Assembly (NCBI GenBank): GCA_028753945.1
Contig: JAPNXP010000005.1
Location: forward strand, 992,001 to 1,056,000
Reading direction: 5' to 3'
Length of the DNA stretch: 64,000 bases
Source of the DNA: Hexactinellida sp. DTS-2022
Taxonomy: Eukaryota; Porifera; Hexactinellida
This document shows positions 44,124 to 55,608 of the stretch, piece after piece. The translations under genes and the position numbers were made by a program. The notes beneath the pieces are model-generated. The model was given only the letters and a program-made list of their open reading frames with translations. It was not told the origin of the DNA and made no database searches. The stretch's first letter is position 1; the number at the start of each line of letters is the position of its first letter.

Positions 44124-47100
44124 TACTGTTAAAAATTGGAAATCAGCATACTTGTTTACTTAGAATGACAAAAGAGATTAAGTTTATATTCCCATTATAA
44201 TGCGTTATAAACACCCCCCCCCCCTTTCCCCTATCACTCTAATACAATTCTGGCACCAAGCACACACATAGACAAATATTTATACAAATAGATATTCCAT
44301 CTCATTAATCCATTGTTTGAATATCAGAAATCATTCTGAAATTGAATAACTGTTGAGCGAAATTGAATTTTCATATAGGAGAAAACTTTAATACAACTAT
44401 GTATTAGAAATCGATTTATATAGTAGCAGCTATTGAATCAAATTGAATTATTCATTTACAATATAATACTTTATTGTAACTATGATATCAGAAATTGATT
44501 TGTATAGTAATAGCTATTGAATGTAAATTAGTTATTCATATATACAAGAATTTTTTATTGTAATTATGATATCAACAATAACTTGAATCGAAATAACACT
44601 GAATCTAATTGAATTATTCATAAATAGTAGTTATTCATCGAAACCACGAAATAATTGCATAATTGAATATTAATTAAATTTCTATTTTAGAAAGTTAAGG
44701 GTGAATTGTGGCAACTTTGAGCCTAATTCTCAGGAAAATGAGGACGTATTAAAAAAATGGTGAAGAGCTATCAGTTGCAAAATACTTTTTCTGATACTAA
44801 TGATTCGAAAAAATTTCTTGTTATTGCTTTTATTTTCTTAAGGGACAAAAAAAGCTAAAAGTCCCGTTAAAAATTTTCCCAAGTCGAAATTGAAAAATCA
44901 GGCCACGAAGTGCACATTAATCAACAACCAGACACCTATCCTGAAAATCTCAGAGCTCTAGCACTTATGGTTTAGCCTGGGGAGGCGACACGGAGAAAAA
45001 AAAATCCAAAATTGCAGCTGTGCCGACGCATGTTCCTTTTGTGGCACTATATTTTGGTGGTGGTTTATTGATAGTGCCTCCAAAGGAACACGCTTGTGGC
45101 ACAGCTGCAATTTTGGATTTTTTTCGCCATGTCATGAACACCTCATAGTGTTTAGTCTCATTAACAAGTTGTACGGGACAAAGGAACCATTGTTGATTTT
45201 AAATTATTTCTATCTTGAACCATCTTGGGTTTAATGCCATTCATTCATTATGTATAGATAATAAATGATATAAATAGTTAATTATTTTAGCAATGTGAGT
45301 TGAGTTGAGTTGAGTAAACAAATTTCCAATTTAATTTAATTTGCTTTAATCCATTGAATATTAATATACTGTTTAAAATTGGAAATCAGCATACTTGTTT
45401 ACTTAGAATGACAAAAGGGATCTAGTTTATATTCCTATTATAACCCCCTATCACTCTAATACAATTCGACCACCAAACACGCACACAGACGAATAGTCAT
45501 TTAATAGATATTCCATTTCATTAATCCATTGTTTGTATATCAGTCATCGTTTTAAAATTGAAATCAGCATACTCGCTTACTTTGAATGACATATGGGATT
45601 AAGTTTATATTTCCATTATACGTAAATGCTTTATAAACCCCCCCCCCTTACACTCTAATACATTTCGGGCACCAAGCACACAAATAGACAAATATTTATA
45701 CAAATAGATATCCCATCTCATTAATCCATTGTTTGAATATCAGAAATCGTTCTGAAATTGAATAACTGTTGAGTGAAATTGAATTTTCATATAGGAGAAA
45801 ACTTTAATACAACTATTGTATTAGAAATCGATTTATATACTAATGAATCAAATTGAATTATTCATATAAATAGAATAAATTATTGTAACTATGATATCAG
45901 AAATAGATTTGTATAGTAATAGCTATTGAATGTAAATTAGTTATTCATATATACTAGAATTCTTTATTGTGATTATAATATCAACAATAACTTGAATCGA
46001 AATAACACTGAATCTAATTGAATTATTCATAAATATTAAATAGTAGTTATTCATCGAAACCACGAAATAATTGCATAATTGAATATTAATGAATTTACGA
46101 TTTTAGAAAGTTAAGGGTCAATTGTGGCAACTTTGAGCCTAATTCTCAGGAAAATGAGGACGGATTAAAAAGATCGTGAAGAGCTATCAGTTGCAAAATA
46201 CTTTTCTGATACTAATGATTCTAAAAAATTTTTTGTTATTGCATTTATTTTCTTGTGGGACAAAAAAAGCTAAAAGTCCCGTTAAAAAATTTCACAAGTC
46301 GAAATTGAAAAATCAGGCCACGAAGTGCACATTAATCAACAACCAGACACCTATTCTGAAAATCTCAGAGCTCTAGCACTTATGGTTTAGCCTGGGGAGG
46401 CGACACGGAGAAAACAAAAAAAATCCAAGGCACTAAGACCAATACTGGGCCACTATACTATAGTATAGTCGGCACAGTAAAAATCCAAAATTGCAGCTGT
46501 GCCGACGCATGTTCCTTTTGTGGCACTATATTTTGGTGGTGGTTTATTGATAGTGCCTCCAAAGGAACACGCTTGTGGCACAGCTGCAATTTTGGATTTT
46601 TTTCGCCATGTCATGAACACCTCATAGTGTTTAGTCTCATTTAACAAGTTGTACGGGACAAAGGAACCATTGTTGATTTTAAATTATTTCTATCTTGAAC
46701 CATCTTGGGTTTAATGCCATTCATTCATTATGTATAGATAATAAATGATATAAATAGTTAATTATTTTAGCAATGTGAGTTGAGTTGAGTTAAGTAAACA
46801 AATTTCCAATTTAATTTAATTTGCTTTAATCCATTGAATATTAATATACTGTTTAAAATTGGAAATCAGCATACTTGTTTACTTAGAATGACAAAAGGGA
46901 TCTAGTTTATATTCCTATTATAACCCCCTATCACTCTAATACAATTCGACCACCAAACACGCACACAGACGAATAGTCATTTAATAGATATTCCATTTCA
47001 TTAATCCATTGTTTGTATATCAGTCATCGTTTTAAAATTGAAATCAGCACACTCGCTTACTTTGAATGACATATGGGATTAAGTTTATATTTCCATTATA

Positions 47101-50100
47101 CGTAAATGCTTTATAAACCCCCCCCCTTACACTCTAATACATTTCGGGCACCAAGCACACAAATAGACAAATATTTATACAAATAGATATCCCATCTCAT
47201 TAATCCATTGTTTGAATATCAGAAATCGTTCTGAAATTGAATAACTGTTGAGTGAAATTGAATTTTCATATAGGAGAAAACTTTAATACAACTATTGTAT
47301 TAGAAATCGATTTATATACTAATGAATCAAATTGAATTATTCATATAAATAGAATAAATTATTGTAACTATGATATCAGAAATAGATTTGAATAGTAATA
47401 GCTATTGAATGTAAATTAGTTATTCATATATACTAGAATTCTTTATTGTGATTATAATATCAACAATAACTTGAATCGAAATAACACTGAATCTAATTGA
47501 ATTATTCATAAATATTAAATAGTAGTTATTCATCGAAACCACGAAATAATTGCATAATTGAATATTAATGAATTTACGATTTTAGAAAGTTAAGGGTCAA
47601 TTGTGGCAACTTTGAGCCTAATTCTCAGGAAAATGAGGACGGATTAAAAAGATCGTGAAGAGCTATCAGTTGCAAAATACTTTTCTGATACTAATGATTC
47701 TAAAAATTTTTTTGTTATTGCATTTATTTTCTTGTGGGACAAAAAAAGCTAAAAGTCCCGTTAAAAAATTTCACAAGTCGAAATTGAAAAATCAGGCCAC
47801 GAAGTGCACATTAATCAACAACCAGACACCTATTCTGAAAATCTCAGAGCTCTAGCACTTATGGTTTAGCCTGGGGAGGCGACACGGAGAAAAAAAAAAA
47901 AAAAAATCCAAAATTGCAGCCTGTGCCGACGCATGTTCCTTTGTGGCACTATATTTTGGTGGTGGTTTATTTATAGTGCCTCCAAAGGAACAAGCTGTCG
48001 TCACAGCTGCAATTTTGGATTTTTTCGCCATGTCATGAACGCCTCATAGTGTTTAGACTCATTTAACAAGTTGTATGGTACAAAGAAACGATTGTTGATT
48101 TTAAATTATTTCTATCTTGAACCATCTTGAGTTTAATGCCATTCATTCATTATGTATAGATAATAAATTATATAAATAGTTAATTATTTTAGCAATGTTA
48201 TCAACTGTGAGTTGAGTTAAGTAAACAAATTCCCAATTTAATTTACTTTGCTTTAATCCATTGAATATTAATATACTGTTAAAAAGTGGAAATAAGCATA
48301 CTTGTTTACTTAGAATGACAAAAGGATTAAGTTTATATTCCCATTATAAATGCGTTATAATTATCCCCCCCCCTATCACTCTAATACAATTCGGACACCA
48401 AACACGCACTCAGACGAATAGTCATTTAATAGATATTCCATTTCATTAATCCATTGTTTGTATATCTGTCATAGTTTTAAAATTGAAATCAGCATACTCG
48501 CTTACTTTGAATGACATATGGGATTAAGTTTATATTTCCATTATAAATGCTTTATGAACCCCCTTACACTCTAATACATTTCGAAACCAAAGCACACACA
48601 TAGACAAATATTTCTACAAATAGATATTCCATCTCATTAATCCATTGTTTGAATATCAGAAATCATTCTGAAATTGAATAACTGTTGAGCGAAATTGAAT
48701 TTTCATATAGGAGAAAACTTTAATACAACTATGTATTAGAAATCGATTTATATAGTAGCAGCTATTGAATCAAATTGAATTATTCATTTACAATATAATA
48801 CTTTATTGTAACTATGATATCAGAAATTGATTTGTATAGTAATAGCTATTGAATGTAAATTAGTTATTCATATATACAAGAATTTTTTATTGTAATTATG
48901 ATATCAACAATAACTTGAATCGAAATAACACTGAATCTAATTGAATTATTCATAAATAGTAGTTATTCATCGAAACCACGAAATAATTGCATAATTGAAT
49001 ATTAATTAAATTTCTATTTTAGAAAGTTAAGGGTGAATTGTGGCAACTTTGAGCCTAATTCTCAGGAAAATGAGGACGTATTAAAAAAATCGTGAAGAGC
49101 TATCAGTTGCAAAATACTTTTTCTGATACTAATGATTCGAAAAATTTCTTGTAATTGCTTTTATTTTCTTAAGGGACAAAAAAAGCTAAAAGTCCCGTTA
49201 AAAATTTTCCCAAGTCGAAATTGAAAAATCAGGCCACGAAGTGCATATTAATCAACAACCAGACACCTATCCTGAAAATCTCAGAGCTCTAGCACTTATG
49301 GTTTAGCCTGGGGAGGCGACACGGAGAAAAAAAAAAAAAAACCAAAGCACTAAGACCAATACTGGGCCACTATACTATAGTATAGTCGGCACAGTAAAAA
49401 TCCAAAATTGCAGCTGTGCCGACGCATGTTCCTTTGGTGGCACTATATTTTGGTGGTGGTCTATTGATAGTGCCTCCAATGGAACATGCTGTCGACACAG
49501 GCTGCAATTTTGGATTTTTTCGCCATGTCATGAACGTCACAGGGTGTTTAGATTCATTTAACAAGTTGTTACGGGACAAAGGAACGTTTGATAAATTTCA
49601 TGCTTCTTTCTATCTTAAACCATCTTGAGTTTAAGTTTATATTTCCATTATAAATGCGTTTTAGATCCCCCTATCACTCTAATACAATTCGGGCACCAAG
49701 TTGTTACGGGACAAAGGATCGATTGATAAATTGGAATTTTGTTTTTATCTTAAACCATCTTGCGTTTAATGCCATTAATTCATTATGTATAGAAAATAAA
49801 TTATATAAATAGTTAATTATTTTAGCAATGTTATCCACTGTGAGTTGAGTTAAGTAAACAAATTCCCGATTTAATTTAATTTGCTTTAATCCATTGAATA
49901 TTAATTAATATACTGTTAAAAATTGGAAATCAGCATACTTGTTTACTTAGAATGACAAAAGAGATTAAGTTTATATTCCCATTATAATGCGTTATAAACA
50001 CCCCCCCCCCCCTTCCCCTATCACTCTAATACAATTCTGGCACCAAGCACACACATAGACAAATATTTATACAAATAGATATTCCATCTCATTAATCCAT

Positions 50101-51094
50101 TGTTTGAATATCAGAAATCATTCTGAAATTGAATAACTGTTGAGCGAAATTGAATTTTCATATAGGAGAAAACTTTAATACAACTATGTATTAGAAATCG
50201 ATTTATATAGTAGCAGCTATTGAATCAAATTGAATTATTCATTTACAATATAATACTTTATTGTAACTATGATATCAGAAATTGATTTGTATAGTAATAG
50301 CTATTGAATGTAAATTAGTTATTCATATATACAAGAATTTTTTATTGTAATTATGATATCAACAATAACTTGAATCGAAATAACACTGAATCTAATTGAA
50401 TTATTCATAAATAGTAGTTATTCATCGAAACCACGAATAATTGCATAATGAATATTAATGAATTTACGATTTTAGAAAGTTAAGGGTGAATTGTGGCAAC
50501 TTTGAGCCTAATTCTCAGGAAAATGAGGACGGATTAAAAAAATCGTGAAGAGCTATCAGTTGCAAAATACTTTTTCTGATACTAATGATTCGAATTTTTT
50601 TCTTGTTATTGCATTTATTTTCTTATGGGACAAAAAAAGCTAAAAGTCCCGTTAAAAATTTTCCCAAGTCGAAATTGAAAAATCAGGCCACGAAGTGCAC
50701 ATTAATCAACAACCAGACACCTATCCTGAAAATCTCAGAGCTCTAGCACTTATGGTTTAGCCTGGGGAGGCGACACGGAGAAAAAAAAAAAAAAACCAAA
50801 GCACTAAGACCAATACTGGGCCACTATACTATAGTATAGTCGGCACAGTAAAAATCCAAAATTGCAGCCTGTGCCGACGCATGTTCCTTTTGTGGCACTA
50901 TATTTGGTGGTGGTTTATTGATAGTGCCTTCAAAGGAACATGCTGTCGGCACAGCTGCAATTTTGGATTTTTTTCGCCATGTCATGAACATCACATGGTG
51001 TTTAGACTCATTTAACAATTTGTTTGGGACAAAGGAATGATTGTTGAATTTGAAGTTTATTTCTATCTTAAACCATCTTGAGTTTAAGTTTTTA

Positions 51095-51414
51095 CAGTAG
51101 AACTCGGTTAAGACGTACCACCTTGGGAGACAAGAAAAAGTACGTACTAACCGAGGTACGTCTTATCCGTATGCATAATCCATAAGTCGAAATAATTACT
51201 TCTAGAGTACGTACTAACCGAATTAAAATACATACATTTTATTTAATTGGGAATATAAATTGGTACGTCTTATCTGAGGTACGTCTTATCCGAGTACGTA
51301 TTAACCGAATCATTTATAATGGATCAAATAGGAGGAAAAATCGGTTATTAGAGAACAGTAAGTAATATCCGAGAGTACGTCTTAAGCCGAGTACGTACTA
51401 AGCGAGTTCCACTG
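51095..51414. mobile_element. Pogo-like MITE, 320 bp, in the array
   Basis: Termini cagtagaactcgg and mirrored cagtggaactcgc; TA flanks 51093-51094 and 51415-51416. Rich in gtacgtactaaccga; closely related to 62842-63273. The unit at 49640 gives the empty site. Confidence 0.9.
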
Positions 51415-52449
51415 TATTTCCATTATAAATTCGTTTTAGACCCCCCTATCACTCTAATACAATTCGGGCACCAAACAAGCACACAAACGAATAGTAATAA
51501 ACTAGAAATTCCATCTCAATTATCCATTGTTTATATATCAGTTATCATTTTGAAATAGAAATCAGCATACTTGTTTACTTAGAATGACATATGGGATTAA
51601 GTTATATTTCCATTATTTATGCGTTATAAACCCCCCCTTACACTCTAATACATTTCGGGCACCAAGCACACTCATAGACAAATATTTATACAAATAGATA
51701 TTCCATCTCATTAATCCATTGTTTGAATATCAGAATTCGTTCTGAAATTGAATAACTGTTGAGTGAAATTGAATTTTCATATAGGAGAAAACTTTAATAC
51801 AACTATGTATTAGAAATCGATTTATATAGTAGCAGCTATTGAATCAAATTGAATTATTCATTTACAATATAATACTTTATTGTAACTATGATATCAGAAA
51901 TTGATTTGTATAGTAATAGCTATTGAATGTAAATTAATTATTCATATATACTAGAATTCTTTATTGTGATTATAATATCAACAATAACTTGAATCGAAAT
52001 AACACTGAATCAATTGAATTATTCATAAATAGTAGATCTTCATCGAAACCACGAAATAATTGCATAATTGAATATTAATGAATTTACGATTTTAGAAAGT
52101 TAAGGGTGAATTGTGGCAACTTTGAGCCTAATTCTCAGGAAAATGAGGACGGATTAAAAATATCGTGAAGAGCTATCAGTTGCAAAATACTTTTCTGATA
52201 CTAATGATTCGAATTTTTTTCTTGTTATTGCATTTATTTTCTTATGGGACAAAAAAAGCTAAAAGTCCCGTTAAAAATTTTCCCAAGTCAAAATTGAAAA
52301 ATCAGGCCACGAAGTGCACATTAATCAACAACCAGACACCTATCCTAAAAATCTCAGAGCTCTAGCACTTATGGTTTAGCCTGGGGAGGCGACACGGAGA
52401 AAACAAAAAAAAAACATCCAAGGCAGTAAGATTAGAACTGGGCCACTAT

Positions 52450-52641
52450 CAGGGTATATTATAAGCCCATTTTTTTATTCCTGGCCCATTTTTTTATTCC
52501 TATTTTCATTTTTTTACTCCCTTGAATAGTGAGTTTTCATCGTCTGATATCCATTTCAAGACTCCATTTCTACCGAAAATCCATTTTTTTATTCCACGAA
52601 AACATTAAAAAACTTTTTTTTAATCCTTATAAAATACTCTG
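52450..52641. mobile_element. hAT MITE, 192 bp, exact 8-bp TSD
   Basis: Ends cagggtatattat and mirrored cagagtattttat; TSD gccactat at 52442-52449 and 52642-52649, splitting a palindromic unit. Internal catttttttatt repeats. Confidence 0.9.
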
Positions 52642-52812
52642 GCCACTATACTATAGTATAGTCGGCACAGTAAAAAAAAAAAAAACATCCAAGGCACTAA
52701 GACCAATACTGGGCCACTATACTATAGTATAGTCGGCACAGTAAAAACAAACAAACCAAAGCACTAAGACCAATACTGGGCCACTATACTATAGTATAGT
52801 CGGCACAGTAAA
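52642..52812 (-). repeat. Palindromic-unit cluster, three units
   Basis: Minus-orientation units (actgggcc, palindrome, gtcggcacag) at the right edge of the array. Confidence 0.9.
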
Positions 52813-52863
52813 AATCGGATTTTTTTGATTTTTTTAAAAAAGTCATGTTTTTTATCAACCCTG

Positions 52864-53150
52864 AAATTATTATTGACAAATAGTTAAACTTGATAAATTT
52901 AAGTTGACATTGAAGTTGGTGTTAAATTGTTAATAATATTAATAATTATTTATACCAATTTGATAAAAAGCATTAATCTCAGAGATGATACAAGATAGAA
53001 ACAAACTTACAATTTATCAATTGAACCTTATGCCACGTAAGTTGACGCAACACCCCTATAAATGGGTCATGAGTCTCATGACACATTGAGGTGATGATGA
53101 CATCGTTAAAAAAATGTGTTTTTACAATTTTGTGAATTTTATATTTCGAT
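52864..53150 (+). repeat. Repeat W, resumed copy
   Basis: Includes the unbroken text at 52999 (agatagaaacaaac) that shows the MULE target. Confidence 0.75.
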
Positions 53151-53159
53151 TGGGTTGGT

Positions 53160-53830
53160 GAGAGTTAGGTGAACATCTTATGATTTGCTGATTTCTGAGT
53201 ATTTCTGGGAGTGACTTTACTTCCTGCAATTCTACTATAAGCTGGCAAATCATTTCCTATATTAGTTAACATCAATTTTTGCTCCTCCTTTTCTAATAGA
53301 GTCGTTTCGTGTTGTAAATATCTTCCGATTGTGGTGAACATTTTCTTTTCCTTCTGAAAGGGACTCCATCATCTGCCGAGAAAGTAGGACTAATCACCAT
53401 TTGATCAGACACCTGAGAACTTTGAGGCTCAATGGATGTATCTATTCCGCAAGGAATTCCTTCGAAAATTTCTCTATCCTTATGCTATGAATTTTTTCCT
53501 CCAAGTAGGTTAATTGGGCCTCAAGTGAACCTCCTCCAGTATTTCTCACTGAACGTGAGTTTATCCGAAATTAGCGGCTTGTGTTTTGTTAAGATATTCG
53601 CCCATTTCTTTGTAATTTAATCTTTTGTCCTCCAAACTCCATGCAATGGGATAATTTGGAAGCAATTTCTTCCCAAACTCTCGTCTTTTCCTCAAATGTT
53701 AGGGACGCATTAAGGCTGCCAAATAATTTTGACCTATTCTCTTGGACTAAATCTACTAAAGAGTTAGTTTCTTCGAGGTTGAAGATTTTGATCTTGTCTT
53801 AGATTTCTCCTTTTGCATTGATCCGAAAAC
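53160..53830 (-). pseudogene. Myb/SANT-like DNA-binding protein relic
   Basis: The minus strand from about 53800 encodes NLEETNSLVDLVQENRSKLF, then FEEKTRVWEEIASKL. The conserved acidic start, hydrophobic L-v-x-l-v pattern and W-x-x-I-A match Myb/SANT-like (MSANTD/Adf-1-like) domains. Further pieces appear in other frames: WSLEDKRLNYKEMGEYLNK near 53640 and LEAQLTYLEEKIHSI near 53490. Several frameshifts are therefore present. Such proteins often accompany PIF/Harbinger elements, where a Myb-like partner carries the transposase to the ends; no Harbinger transposase is visible nearby. A host MSANTD paralogue is the alternative. Confidence 0.5.
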
Positions 53831-53840
53831 ACAATATTTC

Positions 53841-54149
53841 TTTTTAATGTTGGTTGTTTTAGTGATTTTTATAGTTTTGATCTTCTATATCATTCTGTGT
53901 TCAAATCATTGTAATGGTATCTTTTGTCACCATTCCTAACCACGACTATTAGTAGTTTACATTTATCACCATCTCTGAAAAGAAGAATTCAAGTTGTTTA
54001 TTTTTGCCACCACTGCTTTGTAGCATCTCGGGTGTTGTATTGTTATCATTTTGTCTGAATGCATCTTGAATGGTATCTTATTCACACAGCATGCAGAAGA
54101 ATGAATGTTTGTATACCATTTTAAAATTAAAGGTGCACTGTTTCAATCC
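53841..54149. other. No clear feature
   Basis: AT-rich sequence before the next hAT element. Confidence 0.35.
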
Positions 54150-54157
54150 CTTTGTAC

Positions 54158-54597
54158 CAGAGATGCAGCGGTCTGGACCGGATTGCGGTCCAGACCGGTT
54201 TCAGGTCGGTCCGGTCCGCTTATTTTCAAGTGCGGTCTGGACCGGTCCAAATTAACGATACAACGGTCTGGACCGGTTCATTCGTCTGGACCGTTCATAG
54301 GTCTGGACTCATCCTAGATTGGACAAACTATCAGGCTCCAATCCGTTATTTCCTATTGTTTACAAGCACATAAGTAATAAATATCTTATAAATACAAGTG
54401 GATATAATTAGCTACTCTACTATGTGGTCTGTAACTGTCCAAATAAGGGATATAACGGTCTGGACCATTGATCGGTCTGGACCGGTCCAGACCGATCCAA
54501 TATTTTTATCATACGGTCTGGACCGGTCCGGATCGTCCAGAAAAATATCATGACGGTCCGGTCCGGTCCATGAAATTTCCGGACCGCTGCATCTCTG
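54158..54597. mobile_element. hAT element made of ggtctggaccgg motifs, exact TSD
   Basis: Termini cagagatgcagcggtc at both ends; TSD ctttgtac at 54150-54157 and 54598-54605. About a dozen copies of ggtctggaccg, a near palindrome, lie near both ends around an AT-rich centre. No gene. Confidence 0.95.
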
Positions 54598-55099
54598 CTT
54601 TGTACATTGAAAATAGAGGTAATCTTTCATATTTCATATTTCATCTCAATAATTCACTTACGTTCCATTTAATTTGTTATATGCTAATTGTTTATCTATA
54701 CTTTTAAAACACAAGGCTGGGTGTGTGTGTATATATATGTGTATATATTTGTTTGTATGTTCCGAGTTGATTGAAGAAAGTGGACGGTTTCCAAATATGA
54801 TTTTTGGCATATAGGGGTAACTTTTGGCACCCGTCAACAAGTTGAGATTTCCACTCGAAATTTCTCACACCTCGACAAGTTATGACGTCATTGTCACATT
54901 TCGAGAAGCATGAAAATTCACTTAATCGCACATAATTCTCCCCCTCTGAGAGATAAAAATCTGAAAATTTAATAGAACATGCACATTAATGATGCGAACA
55001 CGTTAGTTACACCAGATTGCCAGTATGCTAACTCGTTATCGCATGATGACGTAATCACTAATATTTCACATTGTTAAAATTGGAGCTATTTAAAAATGA

Positions 55100-55340
55100 G
55101 TAGCTCATGCGCTGCATTTCAAGTGGCGCATGCGCTGCATTTCAAGTGGCACATGCGCTACATTTCAAGTGGCACATGCACTGCATCTCAAGTGGCACAT
55201 GCACTGCATCTCAAGTGGCACATGCGCTGCATTTCAAGTGGCACATGCACTGCATCTCAAGTGGCACATGCACTGCATCTCAAGTGGCACATGCGCTGCA
55301 TTTCAAGTGGCGCACATGCGCTCCATTTCAATAATATCCC
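55100..55340 (+). repeat. 23-bp subterminal tandem repeat of the KDZ element
   Basis: About ten copies of catgcgctgcatttcaagtg plus three bases, with small changes. One copy remains at the right end. All three forward frames are open only because of the repeat. Confidence 0.9.
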
Positions 55341-55608
55341 ATGCGCTGCTATAACTACATAGTAATGCTAAATAGTAATACTATTACTACATAGTAATGC
55401 TATGAGATAAGCCATATTATATCTAAGTGTATTTCCTAATAATTAAACATAGTTAACCAATACGTTGATTGGAATGTAATTTAGTGAAGCTTGCTCACCA
55501 CATTTTGATAAGTTACCTTTGGAATGAAAGTAGTTAATTAATTTACGCATATATGCTCTAAATTAAAGAGATATACCATTATGTAGTTATATCATTATAT
55601 CTGAGGAA

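Larger units (their letters stand above)
42650..52449 (-). repeat. Tandem array of about 1.45-kb units
   Basis: Hairpins mark the units: H4 42650-42771, H5 45002-45123, H6 46482-46602, H7 47904-48025, H8 49396-49520, H9 50850-50974. Spacings are about 1.42-1.49 kb once the insertions at 43168-44123 and 51095-51414 are removed. Each unit has the hairpin, catgtcatgaacacctca-type text, a poly(C) run, tagaaagttaagggt, gtttagcctggggaggcg, an A-run and, at several junctions, one palindromic unit. Units 2 and 3 are the most alike, as are units 1, 4 and 5. A short open frame of 66 codons (46176, 47655, 52165) recurs but is broken in the other units. Confidence 0.9.
42478..52863. mobile_element. Large hAT-like inverted-repeat structure holding the array
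   Basis: Left end cagggttgtttgatttaaat and right end with mirrored cagggttgataaaaaac, splitting a W repeat. The flanks share W text (tgacaaa) but no clean 8-bp TSD, so the boundaries are less certain than for the small hAT elements. No transposase. The content is the tandem array. Confidence 0.5.

Noticed and set aside
42416..51018. Minus-strand frames over the foldback hairpins
   Set aside because: They are hairpin and palindromic-unit sequence read in a chance frame; varied by small indels between copies.
46176..52365. Recurring 66-codon frame in array units as a gene
   Set aside because: Broken or shifted in the other units, no recognisable motif, and identity is explained by recent tandem duplication.
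55096..55362. Open frames with repeated HALHFKWHM-type peptides
   Set aside because: Produced in all three frames by a 23-bp tandem repeat; not coding.
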